The notes beneath the pieces were generated by a model. It did not search any database and was not told where the DNA came from. It was given only the letters and a program-made list of their open reading frames with translations. Source: an uncultured Mailhella sp. (GTDB lineage Bacteria; Desulfobacterota; Desulfovibrionia; Desulfovibrionales; Desulfovibrionaceae). From it: a DNA stretch of 51,433 nucleotides. A program made the translations under genes and the position numbers. The stretch's first letter is position 1; each line of letters starts with the position of its first letter. The stretch is taken from assembly GCA_944322635.1 (NCBI GenBank), contig CALUPL010000019.1:1-51433 (forward strand), given 5' to 3'. Shown here one piece after another: positions 32,525 through 40,612 of this stretch.

Positions 32525-33541
32525 TCAGTTTTTGCCGAAGGCGCAGTTCGGATAGCGGCAGTCGCCGCAGCCTGCGCAGTAGCCTCCGTGGCCGAGGGCC
32601 ACTATGTCTTCCCGGGTCACGGAAACGCCGGCCAGCAGACGCGGAACCACGAGGTCGAAAATGCTCGCCCTGTGGTACATGACGCAGCCGGGCAGTCCCA
32701 GTACCGGAATATTGTCGATATAGGCCAGAAGGAACATGGCTCCCGGGAAGGTGGGGGCGCCGTAGGTGACCACCTTTCCTCCTGCGGCTCGAATGGCGGC
32801 GGGAGTGCGGTCGTCGGGATCCACGGACATGCCGCCCGTGCAAACCACCATGTCCGCGCCTTCGGCAATGAAGTTGCGGATGCCCTGCGCCGTCATTTCT
32901 ATGGAGTCGTCGGAAAATCTCTGTCCGAGAATGGTACTTCCGAGGTCTTCAAATTTCTGTTTGAGCACGGGGCCGAAAGCGTCCTTGATGCGTCCGGAAT
33001 AGACCTCGTTGCCCGTGGTGACCATGCCTACACGGAAAGAGCGGAAGGGCAGCACTTCAATGACGGGGGCGGTGACCGCCTGTTCCAGAGCGGCAATCTT
33101 TTCTTCCTCGATAAGCAGGGGAATGATGCGCGTGCCGCCCACGGCCTGGCCTTTTTTTACTTCCTGCATGGTGTGCAGAGTGGCCAGCACTATTTCAGGG
33201 AAAGCGTTTACTTTTGCAAGAGCGGGCACATCCACTCGCAGAAGGCCGTGTTCGGCGGCAAGAAAATTGATGCGTCCTTCCTTGATTTCGGAAAACGTGA
33301 TGTTGCGGCCCGCCACGGCGTTGCCTATGCGAACGGCGGCATCGTTTTCATGCACTTCGCCGGGGGCGGGTTCATAGACATAGAGATTTTCTTTGCCCAC
33401 ACTGAGAAGAACGGGAATGTCTTCTTCCCGGATGATGTGTCCCTTGCGGAAGACGGGACCTTTCTGAACGCCGGGTTCAATGCGCGTGATGTCGTGACAG
33501 AGAACCGTACCTACGGCCTGTGTCACGGGAATGGTAGTCAT
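32525..33541 (-). CDS. MoeA-like molybdopterin-binding protein with a C-terminal Cys cluster
   Basis: A 338-residue protein containing a molybdopterin-binding MoCF fold: FRVGMVTTGNEVYSGRI (about 165-181), MVVCTGGMSVDPDDRT (about 228-243), and PGAMFLLAYID with VLGLPGCVMYH (about 264-290). It lacks the long MoeA domain arrangement and ends in YCAGCGDCRYPNCAFGKN, a CX2CX2CX4C motif that could bind Fe-S or Zn. It is probably used in metal insertion or cofactor handling for Mop. Two starts are possible, 33541 (MTTIPVTQAVG, chosen because homologous proteins begin like this) or 33556 (five residues longer); neither has a strong ribosome binding site, which may relate to the folded leader upstream. 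Confidence 0.87.
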   Translation of the reverse strand: MTTIPVTQAVGTVLCHDITRIEPGVQKGPVFRKGHIIREEDIPVLLSVGKENLYVYEPAPGEVHENDAAVRIGNAVAGRNITFSEIKEGRINFLAAEHGLLRVDVPALAKVNAFPEIVLATLHTMQEVKKGQAVGGTRIIPLLIEEEKIAALEQAVTAPVIEVLPFRSFRVGMVTTGNEVYSGRIKDAFGPVLKQKFEDLGSTILGQRFSDDSIEMTAQGIRNFIAEGADMVVCTGGMSVDPDDRTPAAIRAAGGKVVTYGAPTFPGAMFLLAYIDNIPVLGLPGCVMYHRASIFDLVVPRLLAGVSVTREDIVALGHGGYCAGCGDCRYPNCAFGKN

Positions 33542-33770
33542 GGAAGTTCTGGCCATAAAAATGCTCGTTACTAGAAGGAAACATCGACAGTCACGGCTCC
33601 GCCCCAACTGCAGCGTGAGCCGGAGCCGGGGAAGCCGTTCTTCGCGTTTTCTTTCCATGCCGGAGCATTTAATGGAGGCAAGGCCGTTTCCCGCCTTACC
33701 CTGTGAGTCTCAAGAGGCTCAGGTCTGTCTGCATAGCCAATGCTTTAGCAGAGACAGACTCGAAAACTTT
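33542..33770 (-). promoter_or_regulatory. Structured 5' leader of the MoeA-like/mop operon, possible Moco/Tuco-type riboswitch
   Basis: Downstream of a good promoter the minus strand folds into three successive hairpins: (1) GTCTGTC/GACAGAC outer stem at 33723-33759 with an inner TGC/GCA and AGC/GCT extension; (2) CCTGAG paired with CTC-AC-AGG at 33700-33723; (3) AAGGC-GGGAAACG-GCCTT at 33680-33697, followed by GCCTCC. The region is GC-rich inside an AT-rich intergenic stretch and lies before genes for molybdenum cofactor use. I cannot match it to the Moco RNA consensus by eye, so the class is a guess; the hairpins themselves are directly visible. Confidence 0.5.
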
Positions 33771-33775
33771 ATTTA

Positions 33776-33804
33776 ACGATATTGAAATAGCTTTTTTTCG
33801 TCAA
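33776..33804 (-). promoter_or_regulatory. Promoter of the MoeA-like/mop operon
   Basis: TTGACG (33799-33804) and TATCGT (33776-33781) on the minus strand, spacer exactly 17 bases, placing the transcription start near 33769, just ahead of the three-hairpin leader. Confidence 0.6.
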
Positions 33805-34158
33805 GATGTACGAGGAAAATTAATGATACTTTTTTAAAAATACAGAAAAAGAGTTTGAAATTTAAATCACAATAGCATTTTATTTCATATCTGAGTAAAA
33901 ATAAAAATATAATTTGTTTTTGTAATGAAAAAGATACGTAGAAAGTGTTTTTTTATTGTAAAATTACTTTATCAGAACCGCTCTTGACATGAATTTCTGC
34001 AGACAGGCGCAGAATTTATTTTGAAATGCCGTCGCCCGATGTCGAGATTGTTTTTCCGGACGATTCGAAGCCTTCGGTTTCCATCTCTCTGCGTAGGGGG
34101 AAAGGGGGAGAGAAGATATGAAACAGACGAAAGGGAGAACCGTATGCCGCAATTGCAG
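33805..34158. other. AT-rich spacer between the histidine phosphatase and the mop operon promoter
   Basis: About 350 bases, with 33805-33975 dominated by A and T runs, in strong contrast to the GC-rich genes around. No gene seen on either strand. It may be a regulatory or nucleoid-protein binding region. Confidence 0.5.
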
Positions 34159-34773
34159 TCATGATTTTGCGAAAAGACGAAGGCAGAATGACTCAAGCTC
34201 ATCCATTTCTTCGGGGCCGTAGCGAAGTGTTGTGCAGGCGGCATAGGACTGGGGAATGGAGAATAAATCCTGCATGTTGAGCGCCATGTACTGCATGAGG
34301 ACGATACGGTTCACGCCTGAATGGGCCACGAGCAGGGCCTGTTCGTCGCTCTTCAGAGTGCGGAGACGGCAGAGAAGGGCGGGCAGAACGCGACGGGCAA
34401 GCATGGCGAAGGATTCTCCCCCCTGGGGCGCAACGTTCCAGAAGTCTTTTCCTCTTTCTTTGACGGCTCCGGGGAACTCCGTCTCCACTTCGGCCTTGGT
34501 CAGTCCCTCCCAGCGGCCCAGATGGATTTCACGGAAAGCGGGTTCGGCATGCACGGGAACACTTTTTCCGTTCAGAATGATGGCGGTCATTTCCCGGCAT
34601 CGGGAGAGATCAGATGTCCAGACCTCCTTCAGGGGAAGGGCGAATAACTCCTTGCGGCGCAAATGGGCCTGCCGACGTCCTTCTTCGGAAAGAGGAATGT
34701 CGCGCTGTCCGACAAAACGGCGTTCAGGGTTGGGAAGAAGAGTTCCGTGACGAAGAAGATGGAGAATCGGCAT
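34159..34773 (-). CDS. Histidine phosphatase family protein (CobC/phosphoglycerate-mutase-like)
   Basis: A 204-residue phosphatase. The catalytic LRHGTLLPNPERRFVGQ (about 6-22) carries the phospho-accepting His, WTSDLSRCREMTAII (about 52-66) an active-site Arg, FREIHLGRWEGLT (about 80-92) the conserved Glu, and LLVAHSGVNRIVL (about 147-159) the second His. The closest functional class by motif is CobC-like (alpha-ribazole phosphatase) or PhoE-like; no cobalamin genes are nearby. It lies on the same strand as the mop operon but is separated by about 600 bases and a promoter. Confidence 0.88.
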   Translation of the reverse strand: MPILHLLRHGTLLPNPERRFVGQRDIPLSEEGRRQAHLRRKELFALPLKEVWTSDLSRCREMTAIILNGKSVPVHAEPAFREIHLGRWEGLTKAEVETEFPGAVKERGKDFWNVAPQGGESFAMLARRVLPALLCRLRTLKSDEQALLVAHSGVNRIVLMQYMALNMQDLFSIPQSYAACTTLRYGPEEMDELESFCLRLFAKS

Positions 34774-35190
34774 GTCGAGCCTTCCGGGTGATGCGTTGCG
34801 GGATGTCCCGAAAAAAGAAAAAAAAGGACTAAAATATGTCTTTTTAATCCTATAAAAATGAAAAAAAGGAAAGAGAAAATTATGGTGACCTGGATAAAAA
34901 CAGAAATTTTTTCTGATTTATCTTAAAAAAATCCTGTAAAATGGTTCCGATGGGCGGATGCATTGCATGACTATAAAGGGACATCGAAGAACGTGAAGGA
35001 AGTAACACAGAAATGAAAGCATGAAAAATTTGAGCATTCAAATGGGAAAAACGCCACATCACATAAAAAAATGGAAAATAACATCTTGATATTGCAGGTA
35101 TTTTTTATTTCAAAAAATTTTTTCAAAACATATTGAAAAAATTAATGAATTTTGTATTTTTGAGAAAAATATTGAAATGAGGAGTGTCTC
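34774..35190. other. AT-rich divergent region between the histidine phosphatase and modA
   Basis: About 415 bases, extremely AT-rich from 34815 on. It must hold promoters for both genes. A possible modA promoter is TTGAAA (about 35133) followed after 16 bases by TATTTT, but matches occur easily in such sequence. No supported gene and no clear palindromic ModE-type operator was found. Confidence 0.45.
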
Positions 35191-35940
35191 ATGAAAAAAC
35201 TTTCCGCCGTCGCTTTTGTTCTGGCCTTAAGTCTGATCGCTTCGGCAGCCGTGGCCGCCGAACTCACGGTTTCCGCAGCCGCCAGCCTGTCGGAATCCTT
35301 CACGCAGATTTCCCGGGAGTTCACGAAGGAAACCGGAGTGAAGGTCAATTTGAACTTCGCTTCTTCCAACAATCTGCTCCGTCAGATGGAGCAGGGCGCT
35401 CCGGTGGATGTGTTTGCCTCTGCGGATCAGGAAACCATGGACACGGCGCAGAGCAAGGGAATTGTTGATTCCGCAACGCGCAGGGACTTTGCACTGAACG
35501 ATCTTGTGCTTATTACTCCTGCTTCCGGTACTCTGACCGGTCCTGAGGCTCTTTCCGGTTCCGAGGTGAAACACATTGCCGTAGGCACTCCCGAAAGTGT
35601 TCCTGCCGGCCGCTATGCACGTGAAGCACTGACTGCCGCAGGAACGTGGGATGCGTTGCAGAGCAAGTTCGTGTTCGGCAACAACGTTCGTCAGGTGCTG
35701 AGCTACGTTCAGCGTGGTGAGGCCGATGCCGGTTTCGTGTACCGCACCGACGCCCTTGCCGGAGGCAAGGACGTGCGCATAGTAACGGCCATGACGGGGC
35801 ACAAGCCGGTCTGCTATCCCATTGCCGTGACAAAGGAAGCTTCCGACAGGAACATGGCGCAGAAGTTTGTGGACTTCGTGCTTTCTCCCAGAGGTCTTGA
35901 GATTCTCGCTCATTACGGCTTCAGCCCGGTGGGGAAGTAG
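35191..35940 (+). CDS. modA: ModA, periplasmic molybdate-binding protein
   Basis: Captures molybdate (and usually tungstate) in the periplasm for the ModBC transporter. The 249-residue protein has a signal peptide (LALSLIASAAVAA, cleaved around residue 22), then LTVSAAASLSESFTQISREF (residues 25-44), whose serines bind the oxyanion, GAPVDVFASAD (about 69-79), VGTPESVPAGRYA (about 132-144) and a late Tyr/Val ligand region EADAGFVYRTDA (about 178-189). GAGGAG precedes the ATG. It is on the opposite strand to modBC and convergent with them. Confidence 0.96.
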   Translation: MKKLSAVAFVLALSLIASAAVAAELTVSAAASLSESFTQISREFTKETGVKVNLNFASSNNLLRQMEQGAPVDVFASADQETMDTAQSKGIVDSATRRDFALNDLVLITPASGTLTGPEALSGSEVKHIAVGTPESVPAGRYAREALTAAGTWDALQSKFVFGNNVRQVLSYVQRGEADAGFVYRTDALAGGKDVRIVTAMTGHKPVCYPIAVTKEASDRNMAQKFVDFVLSPRGLEILAHYGFSPVGK

Positions 35941-36510
35941 AATCTTGTCAGAAAAGCGGAGAAGTGCGGTTTTCACCGCCGATTCACCCCATGAAGGGTT
36001 CCTGCCGTCGGTAACATGGCTCCACGCGGTTCCTCATTCCGGGTTGAAGCCGGGCGGCATGGTCGGAACCGGCTGTTGAGATTGCAGGGCCGCTTCGTTC
36101 ATGAACGAAGCGGCCTTTTCTCATGCAGAAGATGTGGCGGAAAGCTGGGCATGCCGCGCGTCATATGGCAGGAAAAAGGCAATTTGTCAGCCCCTGATCG
36201 GCCCGGTGCTGCGAAGAACCTTTTGAGTGCCTTCTGCAAAGATGCCTGTTTGGTATCCGCCAAGGCTGTCGGCTTTTTACGGACAGGCCGTGAGCAGAAG
36301 AAAAGCAGAAGTTCCCCTTGAGGTTGTAAGGGGAAGGCAGGGCTGAAGGCAGAAGATGGGCAGGACTTCTGCACCTGCGTGGGCGGGGAAAATACGGCAT
36401 GTTGCGGACGAAGCAGACGTTCCCGGCAAAAGAATCCGTATAGGGAGAAAATACGCACGTCATGCACGAGGAAAGGTCGGACTTCGGCGAAAAGAGAACG
36501 GCGGGAAATG
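35941..36510. other. Gene-free stretch between convergent modA and modC
   Basis: About 570 bases. Apart from the modA terminator at 36087-36121 I see no gene: open frames here lack ribosome binding sites and recognisable proteins. GC content is in the normal range. Confidence 0.45.
36087..36121 (+). terminator. Rho-independent terminator of modA
   Basis: A perfect 28-base palindrome (two 14-base arms, GGCCGCTTCGTTCA and its complement, 36088-36115) followed by TTTT on the plus strand. It lies about 150 bases after the modA stop. Confidence 0.8.
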
Positions 36511-37329
36511 CTATACGTCGTCGAATCCGAAGGGCCTGTCGGCCTGTCCGCCCCGACTGAGAATGTCGGACAAGTAGGAGAGCGAGTCCTGCGCGAAAAG
36601 TGACCGGCTGCAGAAATCATGTTCCATGGCCAGAATGTGCCCGTCTGCGTAAACGGCAAGGTCTTCGGCGAAGGCATCCACGTCTTCGGGGTCGTGGGTT
36701 ATCATGACGAGCGGCACGCCGCAGTTTTGAAGTATTTTGTCTATCTCCTTGCGCATTCGTATGCGCAGGAGAGGATCCAGTGCGGCAAAGGGTTCATCCA
36801 GAAGCAGAAGGCGAGGGGAAATGAGCAGTGCCCGGGCCAGAGCCACGCGCTGTTTCTGACCTCCGGAAATTTGTGACGGTCTTCTCCCGGCCAGGTGGGT
36901 GATTTCCAGAAGTTCGAGGATGAGCTCAATGGACTCCTGCTGCTCTTCGGTGAGCCTGGCGGGAAACAGGACCCGGAAGGCGCTTCCGACGACGGGAAAG
37001 TGTTTTTCCTTCTGATGCAGGGCAAAGGCGAGATTCTGCCATACCGTCATGTGAGGGAAAAGTGCATAGTCCTGAAAGACGTAACCTACGCGTCTGCTGC
37101 GGGCCGGAATGTTGATGCCCTTTGAGGAGTCGAAAAAAACGGTATCGTCCACGACGATGCGTCCCTGCCTGGGATGGACGAGTCCGGCCAGCATTTGCAG
37201 GGTGAGAGTCTTGCCGGAACCGGACGGACCGAAAAGAACAAGGCGGGATGCAGAACTTTTCAGGTTGATGTCGAGGGAAAAGGCTCCGTGCTTTCCTTTG
37301 AGCGTGGTTTGAACGGACAGCTCGATCAC
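36511..37329 (-). CDS. modC: ModC, molybdate ABC transporter ATPase
   Basis: Drives molybdate import through ModB. The 272-residue protein starts with GTG at 37329, overlapping the modB stop by four bases (GTGA). Walker A GPSGSGKT (about 31-38), Q loop FQDYALFPHMTVWQN (about 81-95), signature SGGQKQRVALARAL (about 148-161), Walker B LLLLDEPFAALD (about 166-177), switch His in MITHDPEDV. It stops soon after the ATPase core; the C-terminal molybdate-sensing Mop/TOBE domain of E. coli ModC (352 residues) is absent. Confidence 0.94.
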   Translation of the reverse strand: MIELSVQTTLKGKHGAFSLDINLKSSASRLVLFGPSGSGKTLTLQMLAGLVHPRQGRIVVDDTVFFDSSKGINIPARSRRVGYVFQDYALFPHMTVWQNLAFALHQKEKHFPVVGSAFRVLFPARLTEEQQESIELILELLEITHLAGRRPSQISGGQKQRVALARALLISPRLLLLDEPFAALDPLLRIRMRKEIDKILQNCGVPLVMITHDPEDVDAFAEDLAVYADGHILAMEHDFCSRSLFAQDSLSYLSDILSRGGQADRPFGFDDV

Positions 37330-38006
37330 CGGGAACCTCCCAGCAGATAGTCGGCGGTTATGAGAATGACGGCGCAGATCCCCGACGTGAGGAGCACAAG
37401 ACAGGTGGCAAGAGCGTCGTTGCCTGCCTGAAAGGCGTCGTATATGGCAAGGGCAAGCGTTTGCGTTTTGCCGGGAATGTTGCCGGCAAGCATGAGCGTT
37501 GCGCCGAATTCTCCCATGCCCCGGGCAAAGGCCAGCATGGAGCCGGACAGAATTCCCCTTGCTGCGAGAGGCAGGCTGATGGAGAAGAATACGGAAATCT
37601 CCGAGGCTCCGAGAGTACGCGCTGCTTTTTCCACGTTGGGATCCACCTGTTCGAGCGCCGTTTTGGCGGATTTGTAGATGAGAGGAAAAACCACCACCGT
37701 GGCGGCCACCACCGCCCCCTGCCAGGAAAACATGAACTGGAAGCCGACTTCCTTCAGAACGGAGCCGACGAGACCTTTCTGGCCGAGAAGCAGAATAAGA
37801 TAGTAGCCGAGAACGGTGGGCGGCAGCACCATGGGCATCGTACACAGAGAATCGATGACGGCGGCACACACGGAACGTCGTCTGGCAAGAAGGCGTGCCG
37901 TGAGGGTTCCGAGTATCAGCGATGCAAGCGTGGAGAGTCCGGCGACTTTCAGTGAAAGATAGATGGGAAACAGAGACAGCTGCTGCCCGAAAAGAGAAAG
38001 TTCCAT
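37326..38006 (-). CDS. modB: ModB, molybdate ABC transporter permease
   Basis: The inner-membrane channel of the molybdate transporter, 226 residues with about five spans. TMPMVLPPTVLGYYLI (about 57-72) and the coupling loop RGMGEFGATLMLAGNIPGKT (about 162-181) are diagnostic of ModB. The start at 38006 has AAGGAG before it; an upstream extension of the frame runs into promoter sequence. Coupled to modC by a GTGA overlap. The 236-base upstream region must hold the promoter; no confident elements seen. Confidence 0.95.
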   Translation of the reverse strand: MELSLFGQQLSLFPIYLSLKVAGLSTLASLILGTLTARLLARRRSVCAAVIDSLCTMPMVLPPTVLGYYLILLLGQKGLVGSVLKEVGFQFMFSWQGAVVAATVVVFPLIYKSAKTALEQVDPNVEKAARTLGASEISVFFSISLPLAARGILSGSMLAFARGMGEFGATLMLAGNIPGKTQTLALAIYDAFQAGNDALATCLVLLTSGICAVILITADYLLGGSR

Positions 38007-38185
38007 GGTGGCGCTCCTTTTCCATTTCAAAATAACAGGAATGCGTTTACGGAGCAAGATGCAGCTTATTAATTCGGTGAATTTTTTACAAAAAACATCT
38101 TTTTCACAAGAACGCTCCGGCCGGAACTGCCGTGTTTTTGCAGAGATGGAAACGTTTTTTATGGGGAGCAGGAGATTTTCGGATA

Positions 38186-38219
38186 AAGAAGGGCGCAGCC
38201 GCATTATGCGCCTGCGCCC
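38186..38219 (-). terminator. Terminator of the 38243-38890 lipoprotein gene
   Basis: An 8-bp stem (GGGCGCAG/CTGCGCCC) with an internal GCATTATGC element, followed on the minus strand by TTCTTTATCC, 24 bases after the stop. Confidence 0.7.
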
Positions 38220-38242
38220 CATAAAATTCATGGAATGCGTTG

Positions 38243-38890
38243 TTAGAACAGGCTGTCCGACTTGTCCGTCACTTCGATTTCTCCGTCATTTCCGAGAAAG
38301 ACCTCGAATTGTCTCAGGCCGTTGCTCTGTGTGCCCATAACGCCGGGCAGCACCTGCGCCATGCTGAACATGAGCGTATGAAAGTCTTCGTTGCCGGATG
38401 AGCACCTAAGAGAGGTACGCCATATCTGACGGTCCTGTTTTTTGTCGGCCGTCAGGGTATATGCTTCAACAAGAAGGTTGGCGGTGTATATGGTAGTACT
38501 TGTTACCACGGGTTCATCGACATACACGTATTCGATGTGCCGATATCTGCCGTATCCCACGACGACGGGCTGAGCACGCGTTATGGTGTCGGTACCTATG
38601 TGCACGCGCGGTTCGTCCATCCAGTAGCTGACCACGGCGACATTGTCGGCCTGTCGGATGTCGTCAACAATGTTGTAGCCCCGGGCTCGGAAGGCAGGGG
38701 TTATCTGGCGGACGATCTCGCGGAAAAGAAGGTCGCTTTCGCTTACGCCCTCGTTGCCGGGGCGCATGACATAAACGTTGCCGGAAGGCTGCTGCGTGTC
38801 ACGCAGGGAATCCACGGAAACATTGTAGTAGGTGCCGCATCCGGCCAGCAGAAATGCGGAGAGCAGAAGGAGAAGTCTCAGAACGAACAT
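38243..38890 (-). CDS. Lipoprotein of unknown function
   Basis: A 215-residue protein with a clear lipobox (LSAFLLAGC, Cys 18), so it is lipid-anchored in the envelope. The mature part resembles DUF4136-type lipoproteins in outline (NVYVMRPGNEGVSESDL, GYNIVDDIRQADNVAVVSYW, a Tyr-rich loop GYGRYRHIEYVYVDEP at about 112-127, and RQIWRTSLRCSSG), but I cannot name it. AGAGAGG precedes the ATG. Single gene with its own terminator. Confidence 0.8.
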   Translation of the reverse strand: MFVLRLLLLLSAFLLAGCGTYYNVSVDSLRDTQQPSGNVYVMRPGNEGVSESDLLFREIVRQITPAFRARGYNIVDDIRQADNVAVVSYWMDEPRVHIGTDTITRAQPVVVGYGRYRHIEYVYVDEPVVTSTTIYTANLLVEAYTLTADKKQDRQIWRTSLRCSSGNEDFHTLMFSMAQVLPGVMGTQSNGLRQFEVFLGNDGEIEVTDKSDSLF

Positions 38891-38921
38891 AAGGGCCTCT
38901 CTTGGATAAGTTCCGCAGCAT

Positions 38922-38951
38922 GAAAAAAGGGGTACCGGAATCCGGTACCCC
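38922..38951 (-). terminator. Rho-independent terminator of tRNA-Arg
   Basis: A perfect 10-bp stem (GGGGTACCGG/CCGGTACCCC) with a 3-base loop, followed on the minus strand by TTTTTT; starts 11 bases after the tRNA. Confidence 0.9.
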
Positions 38952-38962
38952 TGACAGGCAAA

Positions 38963-39039
38963 TGGTGCGCCCGGCGCGAGTCGAACGCGCGACCTACAGC
39001 TCCGGAGGCTGTCGCTCTATCCAGCTGAGCCACGGGCGC
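38963..39039 (-). tRNA. tRNA-Arg (anticodon CCG)
   Basis: 77 bases with encoded CCA. Acceptor stem GCGCCCG/CGGGCGC, D loop AGCTGGATA, anticodon loop CTCCGGA (CCG, reads CGG), T loop GTTCGACTC. It lies downstream of rho on the same strand with its own promoter and terminator. Confidence 0.97.
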
Positions 39040-39067
39040 AAGGGGAAGATTCCCCGACGTGAAAGGG

Positions 39068-39096
39068 ACTATGCACCGCGAAAGGCAGAATGTCAA
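39068..39096 (-). promoter_or_regulatory. Promoter of tRNA-Arg
   Basis: Consensus TTGACA (39091-39096) and CATAGT (39068-39073) on the minus strand, spacer 17 bases, in the gap between rho and the tRNA. Confidence 0.65.
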
Positions 39097-39126
39097 CGCC
39101 TTTTATGCGGCCGCCATGGGACGGAA

Positions 39127-40452
39127 TCAGCGGCCCATGCCGTTCAGGAAGTCCTTGTTGCTCTTGGTTCCCTTCATCTTGTCCAGCAGGAATTCCATGC
39201 CGTCGATGGGGGACATGGGAGCGAGAATCTTGCGCAGAATCCACACCCTGTTGAGCACGTCCTCACCGAGCAGCAGATCTTCCTTGCGGGTGCCGCTCCG
39301 GTTGATGTCGATGGCGGGGAATACGCGCTTGTCGGACAAATGACGGTCGAGGTAGATTTCGCAGTTGCCGGTTCCCTTGAATTCTTCAAAAATGACTTCA
39401 TCCATGCGGGAGCCGGTATCGATGAGCGCCGTGGCGATGATGGTGAGAGAACCGCCGCCTTCAATGTTGCGGGCGGCGCCGAAGAAGCGCTTGGGCCGCT
39501 GAAGGGCGTTGGCGTCGAGACCGCCGGAAAGCACTCGGCCGCTTGAGGGAGTGACGGTGTTGTAGGCGCGTCCGAGTCTGGTGATGGAGTCGAGCAGAAT
39601 GACCACGTCGCGCTTGCGTTCCACGAGCCGTTTGGCTTTTTCCAGCACCATTTCGCACACCTGAACATGGCGCTGCGGGGGCTCGTCGAAGGTGGAACTC
39701 ACCACTTCCGCATTTTTCACGGTGCGTTCCATGTCCGTGACTTCTTCCGGACGTTCATCCACCAGAAGAATGATCAGGTAGGCGTCGGGATAGTTGGCGT
39801 TGATGGCGTTGGCTATGGTCTGGAGCAGAATGGTCTTGCCGGTTCTCGGCGGAGCCACAATGAGGGCGCGCTGTCCGCGGCCGATGGGAGACATGAGGTC
39901 GATGATGCGCGACGACATGTTCTTGGGATCGGTCTCCATGCGGAACTGCTGGTCGGGATAAACGGGGGTAAGGTTGTCGAACAGCACCAGATGTCTGGCG
40001 TTTTCCGGGGGTTCGAAGCCAATTTCATTGACGCGCACCAGCGCGAAATAGCGTTCGCCTTCCTTGGGGGGGCGTATCTGTCCGGAAACGCAGTCGCCCT
40101 TGCGCAGATGGTAGCGGCGAATCTGGGAAGGAGAGACATAAACGTCGTCCGGACCGGGCATGTAGCTGCACAGGGGGGAACGGAGAAAGCCGTAACCGTC
40201 GGGAAGAATTTCAAGAACGCCGTCGCTGTGGATGACGCCGTTCTGAGAGGCGCAGGCCTGGAGCAGAGCAAAGATGAGTTCCTGCTTGCGCATGGAGCTG
40301 GCGTTTTCAAGCTGATACTTTTCCGCCAGATCCATGAGATCCTGCATTTTGCGGGTCTTGAGTTCCGTGAGGTTCAGGACGCTTTCGTCAAGAAGAGGAG
40401 CAGATTCTACAGTTTCGGGCTCAACAGGAGCTTTACGTTTCCGTATGGGCAT
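39127..40452 (-). CDS. rho: Transcription termination factor Rho
   Basis: A hexameric RNA helicase that terminates transcription. The 441-residue protein has a short acidic N-terminal extension (about 1-25), the Rho N domain ([19 protein letters not shown]), the cold-shock RNA-binding domain ([16 protein letters not shown], about 75-90) and the ATPase: [17 protein letters not shown] (about 194-210), [13 protein letters not shown] (about 232-244), Q-loop and R-loop region [12 protein letters not shown] (about 287-298). The start at 40452 follows GGTGG. It is followed by tRNA-Arg and preceded, 160 bases away, by pth on the same strand. Confidence 0.98.
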   Translation of the reverse strand: MPIRKRKAPVEPETVESAPLLDESVLNLTELKTRKMQDLMDLAEKYQLENASSMRKQELIFALLQACASQNGVIHSDGVLEILPDGYGFLRSPLCSYMPGPDDVYVSPSQIRRYHLRKGDCVSGQIRPPKEGERYFALVRVNEIGFEPPENARHLVLFDNLTPVYPDQQFRMETDPKNMSSRIIDLMSPIGRGQRALIVAPPRTGKTILLQTIANAINANYPDAYLIILLVDERPEEVTDMERTVKNAEVVSSTFDEPPQRHVQVCEMVLEKAKRLVERKRDVVILLDSITRLGRAYNTVTPSSGRVLSGGLDANALQRPKRFFGAARNIEGGGSLTIIATALIDTGSRMDEVIFEEFKGTGNCEIYLDRHLSDKRVFPAIDINRSGTRKEDLLLGEDVLNRVWILRKILAPMSPIDGMEFLLDKMKGTKSNKDFLNGMGR

Positions 40453-40612
40453 AGAGATACCACCGGGAAAAGGAGAAGAGGAAGAAAGGTCACGCCGAAA
40501 TGGAGCGTGACGACAAGGAGAAATAAAAGAGGGAGATCGGATGAAGACAGACATCCGGCAGAAAAACCATAGAGCTTTTTTTCTCTATTGGCAAGTCCCG
40601 GAGCCTGGTCCG

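Noticed and set aside
29425..32682. A 1085-codon open frame on the plus strand opposite mop
   Set aside because: It is antisense to an unmistakable enzyme. The GC-biased third positions of mop keep the opposite frame free of stops, and the translated sequence is His/Gly/Val-rich with no domain.
34774..35190. A ModE-type palindromic operator upstream of modA
   Set aside because: The stretch is so AT-rich that short palindromes occur by chance; none stood out clearly.
36099..36677. A 192-codon minus-strand open frame downstream of modC
   Set aside because: It overlaps the modC 3' end in another frame, crosses the modA terminator and has no coding character.
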